Source of the DNA: Actinomycetes bacterium
Lineage (GTDB): Bacteria > Actinomycetota > Actinomycetes > Mycobacteriales > Mycobacteriaceae
Assembly (NCBI GenBank): GCA_023415515.1
Contig: JAEZKH010000477.1
Coordinates: forward strand, 1 to 34,054
Reading direction: 5' to 3'
DNA: 34,054 nucleotides
Shown: positions 1 through 8,212 of the stretch, piece after piece
Position numbering within the stretch: position 1 is the first letter of the stretch
How the letters are laid out: each line of letters opens with the position of its first letter
The notes under the pieces: model-generated
Databases searched by the model: none
Seen by the model: only the letters and a program-made list of their open reading frames with translations
Told to the model about the DNA's origin: nothing
Made by a program: the position numbers and the translations under genes

Positions 1-117
1 GCGTTCGTGCATGCCCGTGCCGCGAACCTCTCCGCCGCCGACCCCGGCCCGCGGGCCGCCCCCACGTCCGCGTCGCGCATCCTGGCGCACGTCCGTACCG
101 CAATCGCCCGTCTATAG
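1..117 (+). CDS. nnr: NAD(P)H-hydrate repair enzyme (epimerase/ADP-dependent dehydratase), C-terminal fragment
   Basis: An open frame enters from the left edge and ends at a TAG at 115-117, giving the last 38 residues of a protein. The piece contains HARAAN and PTSASRI followed by a short helix. This resembles the C-terminus of the mycobacterial bifunctional enzyme that repairs hydrated NAD(P)H (recalled family, not searched). In M. tuberculosis the same gene lies directly upstream of gadB, as here, with 20 bases between the genes, so the two are probably cotranscribed. The catalytic part lies outside the window, so the call rests on the tail and on gene order. Confidence 0.6.
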   Translation, partial: AFVHARAANLSAADPGPRAAPTSASRILAHVRTAIARL

Positions 118-137
118 CCAGCTACGAGAGGATCTTC

Positions 138-1520
138 ATGCCTGACAAGCATTCCCGCGGCCCCGTGATCGCACCGGCGTACACCGGGCGGATGGCCATG
201 GCGCCCGTGCCCGCGCTGCGGATGCCCGACGAGAGCATGAACCCCGATGCGGCTTACCGTTTCATCCACGACGAGTTGATGCTCGACGGCAGCTCGCGGC
301 TGAACCTCGCGACGTTCGTGACCACGTGGATGGATCCGCAGGCCGAGAAGCTGATGGCCGAGACGTTCGACAAGAACATGATCGACAAGGACGAGTATCC
401 GGCCACCGCGGCGATCGAAGCACGCTGTGTGGCGATGGTGGCCGACCTGTTTCACGCCGAAGGTTTGCGCGATGACGACGCATCAACCGCGACAGGGGTG
501 TCCACCATCGGATCCAGCGAGGCCGTGATGCTCGCCGGGCTGGCGATGAGCTGGCGGTGGCGGGAACGGGTTGGCGAGGGCTGGCGGCAGCGCAGGCCGA
601 ACCTGGTGTTGGGCGCCAATGTGCAGGTGGTGTGGGAGAAGTTCTGCCGGTACTTCGACGTCGAACCGCGCTACCTGCCGATGGAGAAGGGCCGCTACGT
701 CATCACTCCCGAACAGGTGCTGGAGAACATCGACGAGGACACCATCGGGGTGGTCGCAATCCTCGGCACCACCTACACCGGTGAGCTCGAACCGATCGGT
801 GACATATGCGAAGCGCTCGACAAAGTGGCCGCCGACGGCGGCGTCGACGTCCCGGTGCACGTCGACGCGGCGAGCGGTGGCTTCGTGGTGCCGTTCCTTC
901 ACCCCGACCTCCTGTGGGACTTCCGGTTACCGCGGGTGGTGTCGATCAACGTCAGCGGGCACAAGTACGGGCTCACCTATCCCGGAATCGGGTTCGTGGT
1001 GTGGCGCAGTCCCGAACACCTGCCGGAGGACCTGGTCTTCCGGGTCAACTACCTCGGCGGCGACATGCCGACGTTCACGCTCAACTTCTCCCGACCCGGC
1101 AATCAGGTGGTCGGTCAGTACTACAACTTCCTGCGGTTGGGCCGGGAGGGCTACGCGCAGGTGATGGGCGCGCTGTCGCAGACCGCCCGCTGGCTTGGTG
1201 ACCAACTCAGGGAGGGCGAGCATTTCGAGCTGATCTCCGACGGGTCGGCGATACCGGTGATCGCCTTCCGGCTGAAGGGAGATTTCGGTTACACGGAGTT
1301 CGACGTCTCTCACTCCTTGCGCGCCTACGGCTGGCAGGTGCCCGCATACACCATGCCGGAGAACGCCACCGACATCGCGGTGCTGCGGATCGTGGTGCGC
1401 GAGGGCTTCTCGATCGACCTCGCGCGGGCGCTCCGCGACGACATCGTCACCGTCCTGAAGACCCTCGACGAGCTGAAGCCCGGAGGCCATTTCAACAAGA
1501 ATCAACCCTTCGCGCACTGA
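138..1520 (+). CDS. gadB: Glutamate decarboxylase
   Basis: PLP-dependent enzyme that converts L-glutamate to GABA and CO2 in the cytoplasm, consuming a proton. It has 460 residues, close to the 466 of E. coli GadB. The PLP lysine is in the SGHKYG motif, K276 by my count, the same number as in E. coli. HVDAASGG (about residues 236-243) carries the cofactor-binding Asp. The N-terminal part shows the substrate-region pattern NLATFVTTWMDP and the C-terminal third is complete. The ATG at 138 has an upstream GAGAGGA. It probably shares a transcript with the upstream hydrate-repair gene. There is no sign of damage. Confidence 0.95.
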   Translation: MPDKHSRGPVIAPAYTGRMAMAPVPALRMPDESMNPDAAYRFIHDELMLDGSSRLNLATFVTTWMDPQAEKLMAETFDKNMIDKDEYPATAAIEARCVAMVADLFHAEGLRDDDASTATGVSTIGSSEAVMLAGLAMSWRWRERVGEGWRQRRPNLVLGANVQVVWEKFCRYFDVEPRYLPMEKGRYVITPEQVLENIDEDTIGVVAILGTTYTGELEPIGDICEALDKVAADGGVDVPVHVDAASGGFVVPFLHPDLLWDFRLPRVVSINVSGHKYGLTYPGIGFVVWRSPEHLPEDLVFRVNYLGGDMPTFTLNFSRPGNQVVGQYYNFLRLGREGYAQVMGALSQTARWLGDQLREGEHFELISDGSAIPVIAFRLKGDFGYTEFDVSHSLRAYGWQVPAYTMPENATDIAVLRIVVREGFSIDLARALRDDIVTVLKTLDELKPGGHFNKNQPFAH

Positions 1521-1655
1521 GCTGTACCGAGACGTCTGCCTGCACTACGGCGACGAGATCCGCGCCGGCGATGCCCGCACGTTATTGACGATCACGTCGA
1601 TTTCTTGCCGGAGCGATTGACAGCGTCAGCTGATCTGCGCGGTCTACGGAGGTGA
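1519..1655 (+). pseudogene. Possible short coding remnant between gadB and alr
   Basis: The 200 bases between gadB and alr hold no intact gene. Two adjacent frames join into a plausible C-terminus if one frameshift near 1587 is allowed. The first reads LYRDVCLHYGDEIRAGDARTLL and the second DDHVDFLPERL, ending at TGA 1653-1655. The pattern of an acidic helix, then 'IRAGDA', then a His-containing helix faintly recalls the end of GntR/FCD regulators. This is a weak resemblance by eye and could be chance in GC-rich DNA. Confidence 0.2.
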
Positions 1656-1722
1656 CTCATGTCCCGGTCGCCGCCGATTCGGCGGGCGAACTCGGAGGTC
1701 TGGGACAATCGGCGGTGGTGAC

Positions 1723-2913
1723 ATGACCATGCCGATTACCGAGCCGACGACTTCCCCGACGCCCAGCGCGAACGCCGAGGCGATGGTGGACCTTGCCGCG
1801 ATCGGGCACAACGTTCGACTGCTGCGCGAGCGAGCGGGATCTGCGCAGGTGATGGCGGTGGTGAAGGCCGACGGCTACGGCCACGGTGCCACCCAGGTCG
1901 CGCGCGCGGCGCTGGCCGCAGGCGCCGCCGAGATCGGCGTCGCAACCATCGGGGAGGCGCTCGCTCTGCGCCGCGACGGCATCACCGCGCCGGTGCTGTC
2001 CTGGCTGCATCCGCCGAGCACCGACTTCGCGCCTGCGCTGCAAGCGGACATCCAGGTGGCGCTGTCCTCGTCGCGGCAACTGGACGATCTGCTGGCCGCC
2101 GCCAAGCTCACCGGCGTCACCGCCGACGTCACGGTCAAAGTGGACACCGGGCTGAACCGCAACGGCGTCAGCCCCGCCGAGTACCCGTCGATGCTGACGA
2201 CGCTGACTCGCGCGGTCGCCGACGAGGCGATCCGGCTGCGCGGAATCATGTCTCACCTCGCGCACGGCGACGACCCCGACAACCCGGTCAACGACAAACA
2301 GGCCCAGCGGCTGGACGACATGCGTGCCCAGGCGCGCGAACGGGGCGTGCACTTCGAGATCGCGCACCTGTCCAACTCACCCGCGGCGATGACGCGTCCG
2401 GATCTGGCATACGACATGGTCCGGCCCGGCATCGCAGTGTACGGCCTCAGCCCGATTCCACACCTTGGCGACATGGGGCTGCGGCCGGCCATGACGTTGA
2501 AATGCCCTGTGGCACTGGTCAAATCGGTGAGTGCGGGCGAAGGTGTGTCGTACGGACATACCTGGGTCGCCGACCGGGACACGACTCTGGCCCTGCTGCC
2601 GATCGGATATGCCGACGGTGTCTTCCGCCCTCTCAGCGGACGGGTGAGCGTGCTCATCAACGGCACGCTGCGGCCCAACGTCGGACGGATCTGTATGGAC
2701 CAGTTCGTCGTCGACCTCGGCCCCGACCCCGGTGACATCAGCGAGGGCGACGAGGCGATTCTGTTCGGCCCGGGATCCGCTGGTGAGCCCACCGCACAGG
2801 ATTGGGCCGACCTGCTCGGCACCATCAACTACGAAATCGTAACCAGTCCGCGGGGACGGGTCGTCAGGTCCTACGTCGGCCCGCCGGCGGAAGGCTCGGC
2901 CGGTGAGCGGTAA
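1723..2913 (+). CDS. alr: Alanine racemase
   Basis: PLP enzyme that interconverts L- and D-alanine and supplies D-Ala for peptidoglycan. It has 396 residues. The PLP lysine is K48 in AVVKADGYGHG. The second catalytic base is Y277 in GVSYGHTW. The RICMDQF and TSPRG motifs of the C-terminal beta domain are present. The ATG at 1723 follows GGCGGTGG; an in-frame ATG at 1729 is an alternative. Its stop overlaps the GTG of the next gene by 11 bases, so it heads a long cotranscribed series. The N-terminus (about 20 residues rich in Thr and Pro) is variable in mycobacteria. Confidence 0.96.
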   Translation: MTMPITEPTTSPTPSANAEAMVDLAAIGHNVRLLRERAGSAQVMAVVKADGYGHGATQVARAALAAGAAEIGVATIGEALALRRDGITAPVLSWLHPPSTDFAPALQADIQVALSSSRQLDDLLAAAKLTGVTADVTVKVDTGLNRNGVSPAEYPSMLTTLTRAVADEAIRLRGIMSHLAHGDDPDNPVNDKQAQRLDDMRAQARERGVHFEIAHLSNSPAAMTRPDLAYDMVRPGIAVYGLSPIPHLGDMGLRPAMTLKCPVALVKSVSAGEGVSYGHTWVADRDTTLALLPIGYADGVFRPLSGRVSVLINGTLRPNVGRICMDQFVVDLGPDPGDISEGDEAILFGPGSAGEPTAQDWADLLGTINYEIVTSPRGRVVRSYVGPPAEGSAGER

Positions 2914-4021
2914 CGACCCGAAGCGGCTGCGGCGCACAGCGAACGCCGGGCTCCTGGCGGGCGTGGCGGGACTCGCCGCCGTCGGCTCCATCGCAGGCGT
3001 GACCGTCGCGCGCTCGATGACGCGCCGCACGACGAGCGAAGACCCGTACGCGGGCGAGAACTTCGAACTCCTCGACGCCGACCGCAGCTCGGTGGTGACC
3101 ACGCCCGACGGCATCGACCTCGCGGTGCGCGAAGTCGGCCCGCCGGATGCGCCGCTGACGGTCGTGTTCGCGCACGGCTTCTGTCTGCGCATGGCCGGCT
3201 TCCACTTCCAGCGGGTGCGCCTCGAACAGGAGTGGGGTCCGCAGGTGCGCATGGTGTTCTACGACCAGCGAGGCCACGGGCGGTCGGCGGAGGCGCCGCC
3301 GGACACCTACACGATCGAGCAGCTGGGGCGCGACCTGGAGACGGTTCTTGCCGTGGCGGCGCCGAAGGGCCCGGTCGTGCTCGTGGGGCATTCCATGGGC
3401 GGCATGACAGTGCTGTCTCACGCGCGGCAATACCCGCAGCGCTATCCCACCCGCATCGTCGGCGCAGCGCTGATCTCCTCCGCAGCAGACGGTGTCGCGC
3501 GCGCACCGGTCGTCGAGATCCTCAAGAATCCGGCGCTGGAGGCCGTTCGGTTCGCGGTCCGATATGCCCCGAAAACAGTGCACCGCACCAGGGGCGCCGC
3601 CAAGCGGGTGGTCGCCCCGATTCTACGGACGGCATCCTACGGCGATGCCAAGATCAGCCCGAGCGTCGTCGCCTTCTCCGAGAAGATGATGCACGGCACG
3701 CCGATCGTCACCCTTGTCGAGTTCCTGCATGCGCTGGAGGTGCACGACGAGGACGCAGGACTGCGCACGCTGGCGTTGGTGCCATCCCTGATCGCCTGCG
3801 GCGACCGCGATCTCATCACGCCGGCCGAACACTCCGTGGCGATGGCGGCTGCGCTGCCGAAGTCGGAACTGGTCATCGTCCGACGCGCAGGACATCTGGT
3901 GCAACTCGAACAGCCCGACGTGATCAACGACGCGCTGGTTCGGCTGGTCGAGCGGGCGACACCGTCGAAGCTCGTCGCGATGACACGACGGATCCGTGAT
4001 CGGGCGCGCGGCCATGGCTGA
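2903..4021 (+). CDS. Membrane-anchored alpha/beta hydrolase
   Basis: A 372-residue serine hydrolase of unknown substrate. An N-terminal hydrophobic stretch (about residues 10-33, LLAGVAGLAAVGSIAG) looks like a membrane anchor or uncleaved signal. The fold motifs follow in order: HGFCL (oxyanion region), DQRGHGRS, nucleophile elbow GHSMGG (S164), an acid in GDRDLITP (D303), and H331 in RAGHLVQLEQP. The catalytic triad is therefore intact. The GTG start at 2903 lies inside the end of alr and the stop overlaps the tsaE ATG, so translation is coupled at both ends. A hydrolase at this place is common in mycobacteria (recalled); a link to alr or to t6A modification is not evident. Confidence 0.88.
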   Translation: MSGNDPKRLRRTANAGLLAGVAGLAAVGSIAGVTVARSMTRRTTSEDPYAGENFELLDADRSSVVTTPDGIDLAVREVGPPDAPLTVVFAHGFCLRMAGFHFQRVRLEQEWGPQVRMVFYDQRGHGRSAEAPPDTYTIEQLGRDLETVLAVAAPKGPVVLVGHSMGGMTVLSHARQYPQRYPTRIVGAALISSAADGVARAPVVEILKNPALEAVRFAVRYAPKTVHRTRGAAKRVVAPILRTASYGDAKISPSVVAFSEKMMHGTPIVTLVEFLHALEVHDEDAGLRTLALVPSLIACGDRDLITPAEHSVAMAAALPKSELVIVRRAGHLVQLEQPDVINDALVRLVERATPSKLVAMTRRIRDRARGHG

Positions 4022-4481
4022 GCAGTCGAGCGGAACCGCGGAGCTGTCGACCGCCGAGGACACCAGGGCGCTCGGCGCCAAGCTCGGCGCACAGTTGCGC
4101 GCAGGCGACGTAGTGGTGTTGTCGGGCCCACTGGGGGCGGGGAAAACGGTGCTGGCCAAGGGAATCGCCGATGCGATGGATGTGGAGGGCCCGGTAACGT
4201 CTCCGACGTTCGTGCTGGCCCGAGTGCACCGGCCGCGACAGCCCGGATCGCCGACGATGGTGCACGTCGACATGTACCGGCTGCTCGACCATCCGGGGGC
4301 CGACCTGCTCGGCGAACTCGACTCCCTGGACCTCGACACCGACCTCGCCGACGCGGTCGTCGTCGTCGAGTGGGGCGAGGGGATCGTCGAGCGGCTGTCG
4401 GAGCGACACCTCGACATTCGGCTCGAGCGCTCAGCGGATACCGAAGTGCGGACGGCGATTTGGCGGTGGAGCCGACCATGA
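4014..4481 (+). CDS. tsaE: tRNA t6A37 biosynthesis ATPase TsaE
   Basis: P-loop ATPase that works with TsaB and TsaD to install threonylcarbamoyl-adenosine at position 37 of ANN-decoding tRNAs. It has 155 residues from the ATG at 4014. Walker A GPLGAGKT, then SPTFVL (switch-like), HVDMYRL and VVEWGEG are all typical of TsaE. An in-frame GTG at 3996 would add six residues. The ATG is preferred because its reading begins MAEQSS and it overlaps the hydrolase stop by 8 bases. The stop overlaps the tsaB start as ATGA. It sits in the usual tsaE-tsaB-rimI-tsaD cluster. Confidence 0.94.
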   Translation: MAEQSSGTAELSTAEDTRALGAKLGAQLRAGDVVVLSGPLGAGKTVLAKGIADAMDVEGPVTSPTFVLARVHRPRQPGSPTMVHVDMYRLLDHPGADLLGELDSLDLDTDLADAVVVVEWGEGIVERLSERHLDIRLERSADTEVRTAIWRWSRP

Positions 4482-5116
4482 GCGTTACCGTCCTCGTCAT
4501 CGACACCGCGACGCCCGCGGTCACCGCCGGGATCGTGAGACGTGACGGTGACAGCATCGATGTGCTCGGGCAACGCGTCACGGTCGACGCCAGAGCACAT
4601 GCCGAGCAACTCACCCCCAACGTGCTCGCCGCGCTGGCCGACGCGGAAATGGACGTCGCGGATCTCCAAGCCGTTGTCGTTGGTTGCGGCCCAGGCCCTT
4701 TCACCGGGCTGCGGGTGGGCATGGCCACCGCCGCCGCGTACGGACAGGCCCTCGGTATCCCGGTGTACGGAGTGTGCAGTCTCGACGCGATCGGCGTCGA
4801 CACCGCGGGGGACGTGCTCGTCGTGACCGACGCCAGGCGCCGCGAGGTCTACTGGGCGCGCTACCGGGACGGCATGCGCACCCACGGACCCGCCGTCTCC
4901 GCGCCCGCAGATGTGCCGACAGATGCCACCGCGGTTGCCGGTTCGCCTGAGCACGCGGCGCTGTTCGCGCTGCCGCGGCAGCCTGCCGTCTACCCGACGG
5001 CGTCGGGCCTGGTGCGGATCGTCGACTGGGCGTCGCCGCCGCAGCCGCTCGTCCCGCTCTATCTCCGCAGGCCCGACGCGAGGCCGCAGGCCATCCCGCC
5101 GACGGTGACGCGATGA
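4478..5116 (+). CDS. tsaB: tRNA t6A37 biosynthesis protein TsaB
   Basis: ASKHA-fold partner that binds TsaD and TsaE in the t6A synthase complex. It has 212 residues. The N-terminal VIDTATPAVTAGIV strand-turn, HAEQLTPNVL and the family signature GCGPGPFTGLRVGM are present. The open frame reaches upstream to 4370, but the extra residues are Arg-rich out-of-frame reading of tsaE. The ATG at 4478 overlaps the tsaE stop (ATGA) and gives the expected MSVTVLVIDT start. The stop overlaps the rimI ATG in the same way. Confidence 0.94.
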   Translation: MSVTVLVIDTATPAVTAGIVRRDGDSIDVLGQRVTVDARAHAEQLTPNVLAALADAEMDVADLQAVVVGCGPGPFTGLRVGMATAAAYGQALGIPVYGVCSLDAIGVDTAGDVLVVTDARRREVYWARYRDGMRTHGPAVSAPADVPTDATAVAGSPEHAALFALPRQPAVYPTASGLVRIVDWASPPQPLVPLYLRRPDARPQAIPPTVTR

Positions 5117-5577
5117 CCGTCGTCTACGGCGAGTTGGCGCCGAGCGATGCCGCACGGTGCGCAGAACTCGAGGCGCAACTCTTCGAGGGCGACGATCCGT
5201 GGCCCGCGGCAGCTTTCGTGCGTGAACTGGCCGCACCCCACATCCACTACGTCGCGGCCCGCACCGACGACAAGCTCGTCGGCTACGGCGGTATCGCGCG
5301 ACTCGGTCGAAAGCCGCCGTACGAATACGAGATCCACACCATCGGCGTCGACCCCGCCTATCAGGGTCAGGGGATCGGCCGCGACATGCTGACGCGATTG
5401 CTGGACGTCGCAGGCGACGACACGGTGTATCTCGAGGTGCGCACCGACAACGCGGCCGCGATCGCCATGTACGAGGGGGCAGGCTTCGTCACCATCGGCC
5501 TGCGCAAACGCTATTACCGGGTCAGCGGCGCCGACGCCTACACCATGCAACGTCCGGCACGAGGAGGCTCGGCGTGA
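5113..5577 (+). CDS. rimI: Ribosomal-protein-alanine N-acetyltransferase
   Basis: GNAT-family acetyltransferase. In E. coli RimI acetylates the N-terminal alanine of ribosomal protein S18, and mycobacterial RimI acts on a wider set of N-termini (established knowledge, recalled). It has 154 residues. The acetyl-CoA pyrophosphate loop is QGQGIG within IGVDPAYQGQGIGRDML (about residues 76-92). The next helix EVRTDNAAAIAMYEGAGF is the GNAT motif B region. Start and stop overlap tsaB and tsaD by 4 bases, so the enzymes are made in step. Confidence 0.93.
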   Translation: MTVVYGELAPSDAARCAELEAQLFEGDDPWPAAAFVRELAAPHIHYVAARTDDKLVGYGGIARLGRKPPYEYEIHTIGVDPAYQGQGIGRDMLTRLLDVAGDDTVYLEVRTDNAAAIAMYEGAGFVTIGLRKRYYRVSGADAYTMQRPARGGSA

Positions 5578-6596
5578 CGATCATTTTGGCAATCGAGAGT
5601 TCCTGCGACGAAACCGGAGTCGGCATCGCCGAGCTGGCCCCCGACGGAACAGTGACGTTGCGCGCAGACGAGGTGGCATCGAGCGTCGACGAACACGCGA
5701 GGTTCGGCGGCGTCGTACCCGAGATCGCGTCGCGCGCGCACCTCGAGGCGTTGGGACCGACGATGCGTCGCGCGTTGGATGCGGCGGGCATCGCCAAACC
5801 GGACGTCGTCGCGGCCACCATCGGCCCAGGGCTGGCGGGAGCATTGCTGGTGGGCGTCGCCGCCGCCAAGGCGTATGCCGCGGCATGGCAGGTGCCGTTC
5901 TATGCCGTCAACCACCTCGGCGGTCTTCTCGCTGCCGACGTGTACGACCATGGGACGCTTCCGGAATGCGTGGGCCTTCTGGTTTCCGGGGGCCACACCA
6001 ACCTGCTGCACGTGCGATCGCTGGCCGAACCGATCGAGGAACTCGGAAGCACCGTCGACGACGCGGCAGGGGAGGCCTACGACAAGATCGCGCGCCTGCT
6101 CGGCCTCGGCTATCCCGGCGGGAAGGTGCTCGACGACCTCGCCAAAGAGGGAGACCGCGAGGCGATCACGTTTCCGCGCGGCATGACCGGACCCCGCGAC
6201 GACCCGTATGCCTTCAGCTTCTCCGGGCTCAAGACGGCCGTCGCGCGTTACGTGGAGAAGAATCCGGCTGCATCCCAGGCCGACGTCGCCGCCGGGTTCC
6301 AGGAGGCGGTCGCCGACGTGCTGACCATGAAGGCGGTGCGGGCCTGCACCGACCTCGGCGTGTCGACGCTGCTGATCGCCGGCGGGGTCGCGGCGAACTC
6401 CCGGCTGCGGGAGTTGGCCGAGGAGCGCTGTGCGGCAAACGGTTTGACGCTGCGTATCCCTCGTCCCCGGTTGTGTACCGACAACGGCGCGATGATCGCG
6501 TCGTTCGCAGCGCACCTCGTCGCGGCAGGAGCGCCTCCGTCCCCCCTGGACGTCGCCAGCGATCCGGGCCTGCCGGTGGTGAAGGGTCAGCTCTGA
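5574..6596 (+). CDS. tsaD: tRNA N6-adenosine threonylcarbamoyltransferase TsaD, with one metal-ligand position changed
   Basis: Catalytic subunit of the t6A synthase; it transfers the threonylcarbamoyl group to A37 of tRNA using a bound metal. It has 340 residues. ESSCDETG (about 8-15), VVPEIASRAHLE, VSGGHTNLL, DDAAGEAYDK, FSFSGLKTAV, AGGVAANSRLR and CTDNGAM are all conserved. The metal site normally uses two His in an HxxGH motif plus the Asp of CTDNGAM. Here the motif reads H114-L-G-G-L118, so the second His is Leu, encoded by CTT, one base from the His codon CAT. All else looks functional. The GTG start at 5574 overlaps the rimI stop. Confidence 0.93.
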   Translation: MTIILAIESSCDETGVGIAELAPDGTVTLRADEVASSVDEHARFGGVVPEIASRAHLEALGPTMRRALDAAGIAKPDVVAATIGPGLAGALLVGVAAAKAYAAAWQVPFYAVNHLGGLLAADVYDHGTLPECVGLLVSGGHTNLLHVRSLAEPIEELGSTVDDAAGEAYDKIARLLGLGYPGGKVLDDLAKEGDREAITFPRGMTGPRDDPYAFSFSGLKTAVARYVEKNPAASQADVAAGFQEAVADVLTMKAVRACTDLGVSTLLIAGGVAANSRLRELAEERCAANGLTLRIPRPRLCTDNGAMIASFAAHLVAAGAPPSPLDVASDPGLPVVKGQL

Positions 6597-6597
6597 C

Positions 6598-7056
6598 ATG
6601 AGTGCCGAAGACAAGCTCGAGATCACCGAACTGCTGTACCGATACGCCGAGCTGATCGACGCAGGCGACTTCGACGGGGTCGGCGCACTGTTGGCGAGGT
6701 CCACCTTCGGCGCACCAGGCTCCGGCTCGGTCTCCGGCGGGGAGAACATCGCGAAACTGTTCGCGACGACCACCCGCCGCTACCCCGAGCATGGAAACAC
6801 ACCGCGCACAAGGCATTTGGTGCTCAACCCGATCGTCGAGGTCAACGCCGGCGATACGGCCACGGCCCGATCCACGTTCTGCGTCGTCCAAGACACCGAG
6901 ACCGTGCCGATCCAGCCGATTGTCGTCGGCCGCTACCACGACACGTTCAGCCGCGACGACGACGGGTGGTACTTCACCGAGCGCAAGGTCGACATCCAGA
7001 TGATCGGCGACGTGTCGGCACACCTCATGGTGGATCCGAAAGCGTTCGAGGGATAG
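6598..7056 (+). CDS. SnoaL/NTF2-like domain protein
   Basis: A 152-residue single-domain protein of the NTF2/SnoaL fold. The start, EDKLEITELLYRYAELIDAGDFD, is the typical first helix and 'day-at-the-pump' pattern of this fold. The remainder forms the expected strands with RHLVLNPIVEV and GRYHDTFSRDDDGWYFTERKV. Members bind or transform small hydrophobic molecules, or have no known activity; the substrate cannot be told from sequence. It begins one base after the tsaD stop and ends four bases before the next hydrolase, so it belongs to the alr-tsaD transcript. A pairing with the hydrolase in one small-molecule step is possible but unproven. Confidence 0.8.
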   Translation: MSAEDKLEITELLYRYAELIDAGDFDGVGALLARSTFGAPGSGSVSGGENIAKLFATTTRRYPEHGNTPRTRHLVLNPIVEVNAGDTATARSTFCVVQDTETVPIQPIVVGRYHDTFSRDDDGWYFTERKVDIQMIGDVSAHLMVDPKAFEG

Positions 7057-7060
7057 CCGC

Positions 7061-8053
7061 GTGTACTACGACCTCCGACTGCGTCCCGCCCAGCCGGCCA
7101 CGCCCGAACCCGACGCCTTCACGATCCACCGCCGCGAAGTGCCGCCGACCGAGGGCCGCGACGGACTGTCGCTGGCATTCGTGCACGAAGGCGTCGGCGG
7201 CTACCCGCTGGTGCTGCTGCACGGCTACCCCGAGACCAAGCGCATCTGGTGGCGCAACATCGAGCCCTTGGCGGCAGCCGGCCACGAGGTGATTGCCCTC
7301 GATCTGCGCGGCTACGGCGACTCGGATCTGTCCGCCGAGGACGTCTACGACCTCGCGGCGTGGAGCCGCGACATCTATCTGCTGGTGCACGACGCGCTCG
7401 GCCACGACCGGTGCGGTGTCGTCGGCGGTGACCTCGGCGGCGTCATCGCATGTGATCTCCTGCACCGCTACCCGGGCTTCGTCGACAAGCTCGTGTTCTT
7501 CGACTCGGTGCCGCCGTTCGTTTTCGACGACTTCGCCGCTGCGGGCATCGACGTCTCGTCGATCCGCGCGATCGGCGACGGGCCGACGAGCGACTACCGC
7601 TATCTCCAGGGCGCAACCCCCGATGATTTGGCGGCGGAACTCGACACACCGGCCAAGAGAAGGCGGTACGTGGCGGGGATGTACGGCCATCGGCTGTGGG
7701 CGTCGCCCGGCACCTTCACCGCGGCCGACGTGGACTTCATGACCGAGCCGTTCTCGACCGAGGACCGGTTGCGGGCGGGTTGGGCGGCCTATCAGCTCAT
7801 GCATGGCCGCCAGCCCAGTGAGCCGCCGCTGCTCGATCGCAAGGTCGACGTGCCGACTCTGCTGCTCTACGGCATGGACGATCAGGTTGTCGGACCCGAT
7901 TTCCTGCACACCTGCGAGGTGGCATTCACCGACCGCACCGGGCCCGTTGTCCTGCCCGGCGCGGGCCATTTCCTGCAGTGGGAGCGCGCCGACCTGTTCA
8001 ATCCGCTGGTCAGCGCGTATTTCGGCGATCAGCGTGTTCGCCACGGGCGATAG
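7061..8053 (+). CDS. Alpha/beta hydrolase of the epoxide hydrolase / haloacetate dehalogenase type
   Basis: A 330-residue hydrolase. The nucleophile elbow reads VGGDLGG, placing Asp (D124), not Ser, as nucleophile, as in epoxide hydrolases and haloacid or haloalkane dehalogenases. HGYPETKRIWW supplies the HGxP oxyanion loop and DLRGYGDSD follows. The acid is in LLYGMDDQVV, and the catalytic His is in PGAGHFLQWERADLF. The substrate is unknown. The GTG start at 7061 is set by GAGGGA at 7048-7053. It is the last gene of the alr series and lies directly upstream of the CIRCE element of groES. Confidence 0.87.
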   Translation: MYYDLRLRPAQPATPEPDAFTIHRREVPPTEGRDGLSLAFVHEGVGGYPLVLLHGYPETKRIWWRNIEPLAAAGHEVIALDLRGYGDSDLSAEDVYDLAAWSRDIYLLVHDALGHDRCGVVGGDLGGVIACDLLHRYPGFVDKLVFFDSVPPFVFDDFAAAGIDVSSIRAIGDGPTSDYRYLQGATPDDLAAELDTPAKRRRYVAGMYGHRLWASPGTFTAADVDFMTEPFSTEDRLRAGWAAYQLMHGRQPSEPPLLDRKVDVPTLLLYGMDDQVVGPDFLHTCEVAFTDRTGPVVLPGAGHFLQWERADLFNPLVSAYFGDQRVRHGR

Positions 8054-8066
8054 GCATGGGGGGACC

Positions 8067-8095
8067 TTGAGTGCTAGCACTCTCATGTATAGAGT
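8067..8095 (+). promoter_or_regulatory. Probable groESL promoter (SigA-like)
   Basis: TTGAGT at 8067-8072 can serve as -35 and TAGAGT at 8090-8095 as -10, 17 bases apart. Both overlap the CIRCE half-sites, so a bound HrcA would block the polymerase. Assigned by eye; a -10 of TATAGA (8088-8093) with a 15-base spacer is the alternative. Confidence 0.45.
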
Positions 8096-8100
8096 GCTAG
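8069..8100 (+). promoter_or_regulatory. CIRCE operator (HrcA binding site) with an extra half-site
   Basis: CTAGCACTC (8074-8082) and GAGTGCTAG (8092-8100) form a perfect inverted repeat with a 9-base spacer, the classical CIRCE layout bound by the heat-shock repressor HrcA. A third half-site, GAGTGCTAG at 8069-8077, overlaps the left arm. This makes GAGTGCTAGCACTC (8069-8082) a second palindrome with no spacer. The element is 113 bases upstream of the groES start and explains heat induction of the chaperonin operon. Confidence 0.92.
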
Positions 8101-8212
8101 GTGGCAGGCGGCCACGCCCTCGACCGGCACCCGCGACGACGGCGCGAGGGCACGGACGCATGCCAATACCTACTAGAGCTGTGCAACCCGAACTACTGGA
8201 AGGGCTCCAATC

